NCBI GenBank assembly: GCA_934162365.1 | Contig: CAKPIK010000002.1 | Span: 162,176-226,175 of the forward strand | Source: an uncultured Clostridia bacterium | Lineage (GTDB): Bacteria; Bacillota; Clostridia; TANB77; CAG-508 | DNA length: 64,000 nt | Direction: 5' to 3' | The notes under the pieces: model-generated | What the model was told of the DNA's origin: nothing | The model's database searches: none | Seen by the model: only the letters and a program-made list of their open reading frames with translations | Position numbers and translations under genes: made by a program | Shown: positions 27,334-35,604 of the stretch, piece by piece | Position numbering within the stretch: position 1 is the first letter of the stretch | Layout of the letters: every line of letters begins with the position of its first letter

Positions 27334-28206
27334 ATGGAGATATTGGAGTATTTTCCTTTACATATAAAAAATGAATTGAGTAAATATATAAATTCTAATA
27401 AAATTGAGGAAATAAGAGTTAGAAATCAAAGACCAATTGTTTTTAAATTTAATAATGGCTTAGTAAAAACAGAATATATTGTAAAAACGGAAGATATTTT
27501 AGAAATAATGCAAAAAATAACAGAAAATTCTTTATATTCATATCAAAAGCAAATTTCAGAAGGATACATAACATTAAAAGGCGGGCATAGAGTTGGAATA
27601 TCTGGAAACGTTGTAATGGAAAATGAAAAAGTAATTAATATTAACTATATATATAGTCTTAATTTTAGAATTGCTAATGAAATCATAGGAACCTCAAATG
27701 AAGTATTTAAAAAAATATATAATAATGGAAATATATTGAATTCGTTAATACTTTCACCACCAGGTGCTGGAAAAACTACACTTCTAAGAGATTTAATTAG
27801 AAATATAAGTGAATTTAAAACAGTTGGAGTTGTTGATGAAAGAGGAGAAATAGCAGCAATGTATAAAAATGTTTTGCAAAATAATTTAGGATTGCAAGTG
27901 GATATTTTAAATAATATACCTAAAAGTATTGGGATGAAAATGTTAATAAGAAGTATGGCACCAGAAGTTATATGTGCAGATGAAATTGGAACAAAAGAAG
28001 ATGTAGAAGCAATAAAATATGCTGTTACATCAGGTGTTAAAGGAATATTTACTGCGCATGGAGATAATATTGAAACATTAAAAAAGAATCCAATTTTAAA
28101 AGAATTATTAGAAGATAATTTAATTGAAATGATAATAATATTAGATAAAGAAAATAGAAAAAATATAAAATATATTAATAATATTAACAAAAATATTGAT
28201 TTTTAA
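27334..28206 (+). CDS. spoIIIAA: Stage III sporulation protein AA (secretion-type ATPase)
   Basis: The 290-residue AAA-type ATPase resembles type II/IV secretion ATPases and powers or assembles the SpoIIIA channel. The Walker A motif is SPPGAGKTTLL (about 141-151). VVDERGEIAAMY and VICADEIGTKEDVEA follow as in the family, and the N-terminal block IEEIRVRNQRPIVF is typical. It usually heads the spoIIIAA-AH operon but here lies about 9 kb downstream of spoIIIAH and just before efp. The start has only a distant AAGGAAA. Confidence 0.93.
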   Translation: MEILEYFPLHIKNELSKYINSNKIEEIRVRNQRPIVFKFNNGLVKTEYIVKTEDILEIMQKITENSLYSYQKQISEGYITLKGGHRVGISGNVVMENEKVININYIYSLNFRIANEIIGTSNEVFKKIYNNGNILNSLILSPPGAGKTTLLRDLIRNISEFKTVGVVDERGEIAAMYKNVLQNNLGLQVDILNNIPKSIGMKMLIRSMAPEVICADEIGTKEDVEAIKYAVTSGVKGIFTAHGDNIETLKKNPILKELLEDNLIEMIIILDKENRKNIKYINNINKNIDF

Positions 28207-28263
28207 GCAATTATGGTATAAAATATATAGGATTTTATTATAATAATATGGAGGTAAATAGAA

Positions 28264-28830
28264 ATGGCAGAAGTATATATGGCAGGAGATGTAAGAAATG
28301 GAACAACATTTGAATTAGACAATTCAGTATATAAGGTAGTTGAATTCCAACACGTAAAACCAGGTAAAGGAGCAGCTTTTGTTAGAACAAAATTAAAAAA
28401 TGTTATAACAGGTGCAGTTTTAGAAAAAACTTTTAACCCATCAGAAAAATTACAAGGTGCAGAAATAGAAAAAAGAGAAATGCAATATTTATACAATGAT
28501 GGTGATTTATATTATTTTATGGACAATGAAACATATGAACAATTACCACTTAACAAAGAACAATTAGGTGATAGTTTAAAATACATAAAAGAGAATATGT
28601 CTGTTAAAGTTTTATCTTTTAAAGGTAAAGTATTTTCAGTTGAACCACCTATGTTTGTTGAATTAGAAGTTACATATACAGAACCAGGATTTAGTGGAAA
28701 TACAACAACAACTTCAGGAAAACCAGCTACACTAGAAAATGGTTATGAAATATCAGTTCCTTTATTTATTAACATCGGAGATGTTATTAAAATAGATACA
28801 AGAACTGGTGAATATATGGAAAGAGTTTAG
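28264..28830 (+). CDS. efp: Translation elongation factor P
   Basis: The 188-residue protein is EF-P, which binds between the P and E sites and relieves stalling at polyproline. The modified loop is [17 protein letters not shown] with Lys35 at the tip. The C-terminal [14 protein letters not shown] is typical. It lies 57 bases after spoIIIAA, preserving the efp-spoIIIA neighbourhood seen in many Firmicutes. Confidence 0.97.
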   Translation: MAEVYMAGDVRNGTTFELDNSVYKVVEFQHVKPGKGAAFVRTKLKNVITGAVLEKTFNPSEKLQGAEIEKREMQYLYNDGDLYYFMDNETYEQLPLNKEQLGDSLKYIKENMSVKVLSFKGKVFSVEPPMFVELEVTYTEPGFSGNTTTTSGKPATLENGYEISVPLFINIGDVIKIDTRTGEYMERV

Positions 28831-28840
28831 GAGATTATTA

Positions 28841-29317
28841 ATGTCAGAGTTACAAGAAAAATTAAAAAAAATAATGTTAGATATTGAAAAAAATATAAAA
28901 AATGAAAAAGAGTTAGAATATGTTAAAACTCAAATTTATAATATATATAACTTGTTTTTAGATGAATTTGAAAAAATAGAAGAAAAGTATAGTAGCAGAA
29001 TGGATAGCGTTTTTGCTAGATGCCAAATTATGGAAGATAGAATGAAAGAAGTAGAGGATTCTATTAATAAAATTCAAACAGATATATATGTTAATGATGA
29101 GGAAGAAGACTTTTCATTTGATATAGAATGCCCATATTGTAATGCTGAATTTACAGTGGATTGCTCAGATGAATTAAGAGATACTGTAACATGCCCTGAA
29201 TGTAATAATGTTATAGAATTAGATTGGAATGAAGATGATGATTGCTCACATGGATGTCATGGTTGTGGAGGATCTTGTGAAGGACATCATCACGAAGATG
29301 AAGACGATGATATGTAA
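28841..29317 (+). CDS. CD1247-type protein with zinc ribbon and His/Cys-rich tail
   Basis: The 158-residue protein has an N-terminal helical domain (about 1-75, coiled coil), which I associate with the CD1247 N-terminal family, then a zinc ribbon (CPYCNAEF then CPECNNVIELDW). The C-terminus is a dense His/Cys/Asp tail (CSHGCHGCGGSCEGHHH). The start is ATG 28841, seven bases after AGGAG; an upstream frame extension is ignored. It immediately follows efp. The tail could bind Zn, Ni or Cu. The role is unknown. Confidence 0.7.
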   Translation: MSELQEKLKKIMLDIEKNIKNEKELEYVKTQIYNIYNLFLDEFEKIEEKYSSRMDSVFARCQIMEDRMKEVEDSINKIQTDIYVNDEEEDFSFDIECPYCNAEFTVDCSDELRDTVTCPECNNVIELDWNEDDDCSHGCHGCGGSCEGHHHEDEDDDM

Positions 29318-29902
29318 TTAAAAATAATCTAAAGGATTGACGGCTTTGCCGTCTTTTTTTATTGTGAAATGCAAATGAGGACCAGTTGTAGCACCGTTAG
29401 TTGGTTTGCCATTTGAATCCTTGTATGGATTATTTAAAATTCCATATATGTTTTTAGGACCAACATTACCTATTACTTGACCTTTTAAAACTGTATTTCC
29501 TTTTTGAATTATATAGTTTGGAGAAACGTGATGGTATACAAATTGCAAATTCTCTTTTTTTAATATAATAGCATAACCACCAGAACCATTAAAACCAATA
29601 AAAGAAACAACACTATCTATTGGAGCCACTAAGTTTGTTCCTTCAGGAGCTGGAATGTCTAATCCTAGGTGGTATGAACTTGCACCTGCGACTGGAGAAT
29701 TTCTTTTTCCAAAATATGAACTTATTTTTGTATAACCTGGTATAGGCCAACAATATTCGGATTTTGAGATATTGTAATAAGACATTATTTTTTCAGTGCC
29801 AGTATTATTAAAACCTGAAAAAGACATGGTAGGAATAAATAAGTTTGGAATTAAAACTATAATTAAAATAAATATGATAAAAAATTTTGAATAATTAGAC
29901 AT
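29318..29902 (-). CDS. M23-family metallopeptidase
   Basis: The 194-residue LytM-type endopeptidase has an N-terminal signal or anchor segment (about 8-25). The zinc site is visible: HLGLDIPAPEG (HxxxD), HHVSPNY, and HLHF near the C-terminus. These enzymes cut peptidoglycan cross-bridges. The start is ATG 29902, seven bases after CGAGG. Its last codons encode DGKAV over a hairpin that terminates the convergent upstream gene. Vegetative or sporulation function cannot be decided. Confidence 0.88.
   Translation of the reverse strand: MSNYSKFFIIFILIIVLIPNLFIPTMSFSGFNNTGTEKIMSYYNISKSEYCWPIPGYTKISSYFGKRNSPVAGASSYHLGLDIPAPEGTNLVAPIDSVVSFIGFNGSGGYAIILKKENLQFVYHHVSPNYIIQKGNTVLKGQVIGNVGPKNIYGILNNPYKDSNGKPTNGATTGPHLHFTIKKDGKAVNPLDYF
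29339..29360 (+). terminator. Terminator embedded in the convergent M23 gene
   Basis: GACGGC-TTT-GCCGTC (29339-29353) is followed by T7 on the plus strand, terminating the zinc-ribbon gene. It lies inside the last codons of the minus-strand peptidase gene. Confidence 0.85.
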
Positions 29903-29936
29903 AAAAAAACCTCGAAATAAAAATAAAGAATAAAAA

Positions 29937-29970
29937 AAGAAAAAAGTGCTTTGGTAATCCAAAGCACTTT
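29937..29970 (-). terminator. Terminator of the tRNA-Trp gene
   Basis: A perfect 12-bp stem (29943-29954 with 29959-29970) with a 4-nt loop starts directly after the CCA end of the tRNA and is followed by a T-rich tract on the minus strand. Confidence 0.88.
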
Positions 29971-30043
29971 GGCAGGGGCACTAGGAGTCGAACCTAGCTC
30001 AGTGGTTTTGGAGACCATTATACTACCGATGTACTATGCCCCT
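29970..30043 (-). tRNA. tRNA-Trp (CCA anticodon)
   Basis: The 74-nt cloverleaf has a 7-bp acceptor stem (AGGGGCA with TGCCCCT), the anticodon loop CTCCAAA with anticodon CCA, a GGTTCGACTCC T arm and an encoded CCA end. Confidence 0.95.
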
Positions 30044-30099
30044 ATTTCAAGTACGTTATCTATAATAACACATATTTTAATTATATGCAAGAATAATTA

Positions 30100-30128
30100 T
30101 TGAATAACTAAAAAAAATATTGTATAAT
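30100..30128 (+). promoter_or_regulatory. Sigma-A promoter of ssrA
   Basis: TTGAAT (30100-30105) and TATAAT (30123-30128) are 17 bases apart and 11 bases upstream of the mature tmRNA 5' end. Confidence 0.8.
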
Positions 30129-30139
30129 ATTTATTATAT

Positions 30140-30495
30140 GGGGGTGTATTTGGTTTCGACAATAATCTAGAAGTATAAATAGCGAGTAGTGGATGGTTGC
30201 TTTGGCCACTTTAAAAAAGCAAAATTAAAAATAAACGCTGATAATAGAGAATTAGCATACGCTGCCTAGTCGCAGCGACGTCTTATCTATAATGCCCACG
30301 TTGTAGAATAAGGCGACGAATTAGTGGGAAACAAAGCTATTTTTTGTCTTGGAAATAGTGGGTAAATAAAGACTACTTTAATTATTAGTTTGTTTGTTGA
30401 CTTTTAATTAAAGGAATTTTGACAACAAACTGCACTCGGAGAAGTTTATATGGAATGGTTGTTGGACAGGAGTTCGACTCTCCTCACCTCCACCA
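30140..30495 (+). ncRNA. ssrA: Transfer-messenger RNA
   Basis: The 356-nt tmRNA has the tRNA-like ends GGGGGTG...CACCTCC plus ACCA and the GTTCGACTCTCC T arm. The tag frame opens at GCA 30219 and encodes AKLKINADNRELAYAA before TAG at 30267-30269. tmRNA with SmpB rescues stalled ribosomes and tags the incomplete protein for ClpXP-type proteolysis. smpB is present at 42856-43305. Confidence 0.97.
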
Positions 30496-30531
30496 AAAGT
30501 ACTATTTATTATAAATATTAATGAATAATTT

Positions 30532-30600
30532 AAAAGTGAATGATTAAAAGTTAATAGTAAGTAATTTTCAAGTATTAACTTTTAACTATTCACTTTTTTT
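30532..30600 (+). terminator. Terminator downstream of ssrA
   Basis: A long interrupted stem (AAAAGTGAAT at 30532 pairs with ATTCACTTTT at 30588; AAAAGTTAATA pairs with TATTAACTTTT) ends in T7. Confidence 0.8.
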
Positions 30601-30791
30601 AGATAAAATTAAAGTAAAAATAATATGTCGATTTTTGGCGAAATGTTTTTATTGCAAATGTGTAAAAATTATTGTATAACTATTATAACAATTTGTTTTC
30701 TAAGAGACAACTTTGGCTAGACATAAATGAATTTATTTAAATCTTTTTTATTTCCAATAGAAAAGCTAAACTAAATAAGAAAGGAGGTTTT

Positions 30792-31343
30792 ATGAATAGA
30801 ATAATAAAATATTTTTTAGGTATTGTTATTATTGCAATGCTTTTATTCAGCATATTTTATATTAATAATGAACATGAATATGATTTAACCTTGCCAGATG
30901 AAGTTACAACAGATGAAAATTATATAGATATATCCTATAAAAAAGAAGAACCAATAGAAGATGAAAGTGTTCTTGGAATATTAGAAATAGATAAAATTGA
31001 TTTGAAAGCAACTGTAAAAGAAGGAAGTAATACAGAAGTTTTAAAAGAATATATTGGACATATAACAGAAACATCTAAATATGATGGAAATATTGGACTA
31101 GCTGCACATAATAGGCTTAACAAGTATTCATATTTTGCAAGACTTAATGAACTAAAAGAAGGAGACATTATAAAGTATAAAACTAAATTTTATACTAGAG
31201 AATATAAAATTGTAAAAAAGAAAGTAATATATGATACAGATTGGACATATTTAAAAAATACTAATGATAACAGAATTACAATGATAACTTGTATAAAAAA
31301 TAAACCAAATCAAAGATTATGTGTACAAGCAGTAGAAATATAA
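30792..31343 (+). CDS. Sortase (class D-like)
   Basis: The 183-residue transpeptidase has an N-terminal membrane anchor (about 5-24). The catalytic triad is His106 (GLAAHNR), Cys167 (ITMITCIKN) and Arg175 (NQRLCV). Its small size and motifs fit class D or a related clostridial class; the exact class is uncertain. The start lies behind AAGGAGG. Fourteen bases later begins a surface protein ending in LPKTG, its evident substrate. Confidence 0.9.
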   Translation: MNRIIKYFLGIVIIAMLLFSIFYINNEHEYDLTLPDEVTTDENYIDISYKKEEPIEDESVLGILEIDKIDLKATVKEGSNTEVLKEYIGHITETSKYDGNIGLAAHNRLNKYSYFARLNELKEGDIIKYKTKFYTREYKIVKKKVIYDTDWTYLKNTNDNRITMITCIKNKPNQRLCVQAVEI

Positions 31344-31357
31344 GGAGGAAATAATAT

Positions 31358-34300
31358 ATGAAAAATAAAATATCAATAATTATTTTAGTTTTAATAACTT
31401 TAATGAATATAATTTTACCAGTAATAAATGCAGCAGAAATAGCAAAAGCAGATCTAATTTATGATCACAGTATTAATACCCATATTAAATTTTATAATGC
31501 TGGAAAATGGTACCTAATAAAATGTGGATATATTTGCTATAAAATAGATGGAGAAAAATATCCGGCATATTGTATAAAACATGGTGTACATGGTGTTGAC
31601 GAAGAAGGGGATTACACTGTTACAGTTAATGATTTATTAAAAGATAAACTTATTTATAATACAATATTAAATGGATATCCATATAAAACACCTGAACAAT
31701 TAGGAGTAGAAACAATAGATGATGCATATGTTGCAACCAAACATGCAGTAAATACAGTATTACTAGATAGGGATGTATATTCATTCTATAAAGCAGAGGA
31801 TGAGAAGGGAGAAAAAATAATAAATGCAATATATGAAATATCCCAAAAAGGAAAAGCTGGAAATGAGGTAAACCAAGATGCAAAGGTTAATATTGCTAAA
31901 GTTGGAAAATTAATTGAGGATGGAAATTATTATTACCAAGAATATAAAGTAACAGCTAATAGAAATATTTCAACATATAAAGTGGATGAAATATTAAACT
32001 TCCCAACAGGGACATATATTTCTAACATTGATGGAGTTAAACAAAAAGTATTTAATGATAATGAAAAGTTTAGAATAATGATACCAAAAGAAAAGATGAA
32101 TGAAGATATATCAGGAATTATTAATGTATCTGCTTATTGTAACACAAAACCAATATTTTTTGGAGAAGCTCCAAGAAATGATATACAAAATTATGCTGTA
32201 ACATATAAGCCATATGCAGAATATAACTCATCTGTTAATTTTAATATTAAAACAAATACAGCAAGTATTAAAGTGATGAAAAAAGATGAAGAAAGTTTAG
32301 AACCAATAAGAGATGTTGAAATTGGTTTATATAAAAAAGATAATACATTAATTGAAAAATTAAAAACTAATAATAATGGAGAAATTATATTTAGTGATTT
32401 GTATCAAGGAGAATATATTATCAAAGAAGAAAATGCAAATGAGAACTATTTAAAAAGAAATGAAGTATTTAATATATCTACACAGTACAATAAACAAATC
32501 ATAAAAGAAATAACTAATAAACACAAAAAAGGAAATTTAAAGATAACTAAAGTGGATAAAGATGATAACAGTATAACTCTTGGTGGAATAGAGTTTGATT
32601 TATATGATTCTAATAATAGATTTATAATGCATTTAATTACTGATGCTAATGGAGAAGCTAGTATAGATAATATAAATACAGGTACATATATACTTAAAGA
32701 AACTAAAACCAAAAGAGAATATAATCTTTGTGTTGACAACAATATATTAGTTAAATGGAATGAAACATCTAATATTTTAATAGAAAATGAGAAGAAAAAA
32801 GGACAAATAAAAATAATTAAAGAAGATAAAGAAAATAGCAATGTTAAATTAGAAGGTGTTGAGTTTCAATTAACAGATAATAAAGGTAATGTAGTAGATA
32901 GGCTAATAACAAACAAAGATGGAGAAGCCATAAGCAATAAATTACCTATTGGAGAATATACAGTAAAAGAAATAAGTCTTGGAAAAAATTTAGATTATAT
33001 ATTGGATGAAAAAGAGTATTTAATTAATGTACAAGATAAAGAGATAATTGAATTTATTGCTAAAAACGAATATAAAAAAGGAAATATAAAAATAACAAAA
33101 GTAGATAAAGACGATAATAGCATTGCTTTGAATGAGGTAGAATTTGATTTGATTGATAGTGACAACAATATTGTAAGGAAAATAAAAACAGACTCAAAAG
33201 GAGAGGCATATATTTCTAATATAAAAATTGGTAAATACATATTAAGAGAAACTAAAACTAAAAATGAATATTGTTTATGTGAAGATAAAGAGATAGAAGT
33301 AGGTTGGAATAAAACATCTAATATTTTAATAGAAAATGAAAAAAAGAAAGGACAATTAGAAATATATAAGATAGACCAAGAAGATAAGGCTATAAAAATA
33401 AATGGAGTTATATTTGAATTAATTGATTTAAATGGAACAGTAGTAGAAAGATTAACAACTAATTCTAATGGATATGCTATTAGTAAAAAGTTACCAATAG
33501 GTGAATATTATTTAAAAGAAATTAAAACAGACAATAAATATGTATTAGATAATAAAATCATTAAAATTGATATAAAACATAATAAAATTTCAACTCAAAT
33601 GATAGAAAATGCAAGAAAAAAAGCGACAATAAAAGTAATAAAGAAAAGTAGTAATTATAGTCATGTTTTAAATATAAACAAAGGTGCTGCTTTAGAAGGA
33701 ACGATATTTGAAATATATAATTCCAATAACGACTTAGTTGATATAATTATAACAAAGGAAAATGGTGAAGCGGAATCTAAAAAATTAGATATAGGTAGAT
33801 ATAAAGTAAAAGAAAAAAAGGCAACAAAAGGATACTTATTAAATGATAATGACTTCATGATAAATTTAACAGAAGATAACCAAGTAAAAATTTTAAATGT
33901 TGAAAATGATCCGATTATACCTGAAGTAAAGATAGAGAAAAAAGGACAAGAATTTGCAGAAAGAAATGAGGAAATAAAGTATGAATTTAATATTAAAAAT
34001 AATAGTAATACTTCTTTAGATGAATTTTATTTAAAGGAAAATTTACCATATAAACAAATTAAAGCTACTAAACTAATAACAGGAATATATAATGAAAATA
34101 TTAATTATAAAATCTATTATAAGACAGAAGATAGCGATTACATATTTTTAAAGCAAGTAAATTCATTAACCAGTGAATATATTGATTTAGATTATATATC
34201 TAATGAGAAATCAATAATAGAAATTAAAATTGAATATGGAAAGGTACCTAAAGAATTTAAAAGTGTAATTAATCCAACACTATATGTGAAAGTAAATGAT

Positions 34301-34444
34301 AATGTAAAAAAAGATGAATACATATATAATGTTGCAGAGCTATATGGAACAATTGAAGAATTTAAAATTAAAGATAAAAGTGTATACACAACACAAATCA
34401 GAGAAAAAGAAATAATTAAAAAATTACCCAAAACAGGTTGCTAA
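31358..34444 (+). CDS. Thioester/SpaA-repeat surface protein with minimal LPKTG end
   Basis: The 1028-residue surface protein has a signal peptide (about 1-26) and an N-terminal thioester-type domain (about 30-300) with the reactive-type Cys72 in YPAYCIKHG, but Lys128 (ATKHAV) where the partner Gln is expected. Six SpaA/Cna-B-like units follow (about 305-850). Units 2 and 4, and 3 and 5, are most alike, each opening with a KxTKVDKDD-type strand and closing with LKET or VKE. A further beta domain spans about 855-1010. The protein stops at LPKTGC, with no hydrophobic or basic tail. It is probably the substrate of the sortase just upstream and a candidate adhesin. Confidence 0.82.
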   Translation: MKNKISIIILVLITLMNIILPVINAAEIAKADLIYDHSINTHIKFYNAGKWYLIKCGYICYKIDGEKYPAYCIKHGVHGVDEEGDYTVTVNDLLKDKLIYNTILNGYPYKTPEQLGVETIDDAYVATKHAVNTVLLDRDVYSFYKAEDEKGEKIINAIYEISQKGKAGNEVNQDAKVNIAKVGKLIEDGNYYYQEYKVTANRNISTYKVDEILNFPTGTYISNIDGVKQKVFNDNEKFRIMIPKEKMNEDISGIINVSAYCNTKPIFFGEAPRNDIQNYAVTYKPYAEYNSSVNFNIKTNTASIKVMKKDEESLEPIRDVEIGLYKKDNTLIEKLKTNNNGEIIFSDLYQGEYIIKEENANENYLKRNEVFNISTQYNKQIIKEITNKHKKGNLKITKVDKDDNSITLGGIEFDLYDSNNRFIMHLITDANGEASIDNINTGTYILKETKTKREYNLCVDNNILVKWNETSNILIENEKKKGQIKIIKEDKENSNVKLEGVEFQLTDNKGNVVDRLITNKDGEAISNKLPIGEYTVKEISLGKNLDYILDEKEYLINVQDKEIIEFIAKNEYKKGNIKITKVDKDDNSIALNEVEFDLIDSDNNIVRKIKTDSKGEAYISNIKIGKYILRETKTKNEYCLCEDKEIEVGWNKTSNILIENEKKKGQLEIYKIDQEDKAIKINGVIFELIDLNGTVVERLTTNSNGYAISKKLPIGEYYLKEIKTDNKYVLDNKIIKIDIKHNKISTQMIENARKKATIKVIKKSSNYSHVLNINKGAALEGTIFEIYNSNNDLVDIIITKENGEAESKKLDIGRYKVKEKKATKGYLLNDNDFMINLTEDNQVKILNVENDPIIPEVKIEKKGQEFAERNEEIKYEFNIKNNSNTSLDEFYLKENLPYKQIKATKLITGIYNENINYKIYYKTEDSDYIFLKQVNSLTSEYIDLDYISNEKSIIEIKIEYGKVPKEFKSVINPTLYVKVNDNVKKDEYIYNVAELYGTIEEFKIKDKSVYTTQIREKEIIKKLPKTGC

Positions 34445-34477
34445 AATTGTCAAAAAAGTATATAATGGTTTTGACAA
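34438..34477 (+). promoter_or_regulatory. Promoter and palindrome before the repeat-protein gene
   Basis: TTGCTA (34438-34443) and TATAAT (34461-34466) are 17 bases apart. A perfect 9-bp inverted repeat, TTGTCAAAA at 34447-34455 and TTTTGACAA at 34469-34477, brackets the -10. It has no T tract, so it looks like an operator rather than a terminator. Confidence 0.5.
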
Positions 34478-34499
34478 AAAGATATAAGGAGGAAATGCA

Positions 34500-35486
34500 A
34501 TGAAAAAAGAACAAATTGAAGATATGAGTGATATGGATTTAATGAGAGCAATTTACAAAGAAGTAAAAGAAACTAAAACAATAGTAGAAGGACATACAGA
34601 AATACTAAAAAGACACGAAAAGATTTTAGAAGAGCATACAGAAAAATTAGAGAATTTAGAGAAAGTACAACAGGAACATACAGAAAAATTAGAAAATTTA
34701 GAGAAAGTACAACAGGAACATACAGTAAAATTAGAGAATTTAGAAAAAGTACAACAGGAGCATACAGAAAAATTAGAGAATTTAGAGAAAGTACAACAGG
34801 AACATACAGAAAAATTAGAAAATCTAGAGAAAGTGCAACAAGAACATACAGTAAAATTAGAAAATTTAGAGAAAGTGCAACAAGAACATACAGAAAAATT
34901 AGAAAATTTAGAGAAAGTACAACAGGAGCATACAGAAAAATTAGAGAATTTAGAGAAAGTACAACAGGAACATACAGAAAAATTAGAAAATTTAGAGAAA
35001 GTACAACAGGAACATACAGAAAAATTAGAAAATTTAGAGAAAGTGCAACAAGAACATACAGTAAAATTAGAGAATTTAGAAAAAGTGCAACAAGAACATA
35101 CAGTAAAATTAGAGAATTTAGAAAAAGTACAACAGGAACATACAGTAAAATTAGAAAGATTAGAAGAAGGACAAGAATTTAATTTTAAAAAGATTATTGA
35201 TCATAATCTAAAAATTGATAAATTAATTGAAAATTTAAGTGTATCTGATAAAGTAGAAAAATTGCATTTTGAATATGTTAGAAGTAAATTTAAAAGATTA
35301 GAGCAAAAAGTTGATTCTAATTTTAAAGAATTAAATGATAAAATTAATAATTTAAGAGATGTAATAATAAAACTTGACAATTCAAAGAATAAAGGTATAA
35401 ATGACTATGAAAGAATTGTATTAAATGATTTAGAAAGTAGAATATCAATATTGGAAGAAGAGACGGAAACATATAAATTGGATTAA
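34500..35486 (+). CDS. Tandem-repeat coiled-coil protein
   Basis: The 328-residue protein has no signal peptide or membrane segment. After a 43-residue head come thirteen 14-residue units of the form QEHT[E/V]KLENLEKVQ (about 44-225; the first begins EE and the last is degenerate), which make two heptads each and should form a long coiled coil. A further coiled-coil tail (about 226-328) follows. Such repeats occur in many unrelated filament and phage proteins, so no function is assigned. It follows the sortase-substrate gene but has its own promoter. Confidence 0.75.
   Translation: MKKEQIEDMSDMDLMRAIYKEVKETKTIVEGHTEILKRHEKILEEHTEKLENLEKVQQEHTEKLENLEKVQQEHTVKLENLEKVQQEHTEKLENLEKVQQEHTEKLENLEKVQQEHTVKLENLEKVQQEHTEKLENLEKVQQEHTEKLENLEKVQQEHTEKLENLEKVQQEHTEKLENLEKVQQEHTVKLENLEKVQQEHTVKLENLEKVQQEHTVKLERLEEGQEFNFKKIIDHNLKIDKLIENLSVSDKVEKLHFEYVRSKFKRLEQKVDSNFKELNDKINNLRDVIIKLDNSKNKGINDYERIVLNDLESRISILEEETETYKLD
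34629..35174 (+). repeat. Thirteen 42-bp in-frame tandem repeats
   Basis: The 42-bp unit encodes HTEKLENLEKVQQE-type heptad pairs. The copies are near identical at DNA level apart from an E/V codon difference in the order E E V E E V E E E E V V V and a few silent changes. Copy number could change without breaking the frame. Confidence 0.92.
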
Positions 35487-35519
35487 GTAAAAAAATATAT
35501 AAAATTATATTAAAAATAT

Positions 35520-35548
35520 TTGACTTTTTAATTGTTTTAATAGATAAT
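35520..35548 (+). promoter_or_regulatory. Sigma-A promoter of glgP
   Basis: TTGACT (35520-35525) and GATAAT (35543-35548) are 17 bases apart, about 56 bases before the start codon. Confidence 0.6.
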
Positions 35549-35604
35549 AAATGTATTGAATTACAAATGAATTTTATTGAAATACACAAGGGAGGAAATA
35601 TATA

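Noticed and set aside
30625..30650. Two Spo0A-box-like sequences upstream of the sortase gene (ATGTCGAT and TGGCGAA)
   Set aside because: Each has a mismatch to TGTCGAA, and such short matches are expected by chance in this length of sequence.
31358..34500. Frameshift removing the hydrophobic tail of the LPKTG protein
   Set aside because: None of the three plus-strand frames after 34441 encodes a hydrophobic span, so a single indel does not explain the short end.
34629..35174. Possible CRISPR array because of regularly spaced repeats
   Set aside because: The repeats are contiguous 42-bp units without unique spacers and remain in one protein frame; no cas genes are nearby.
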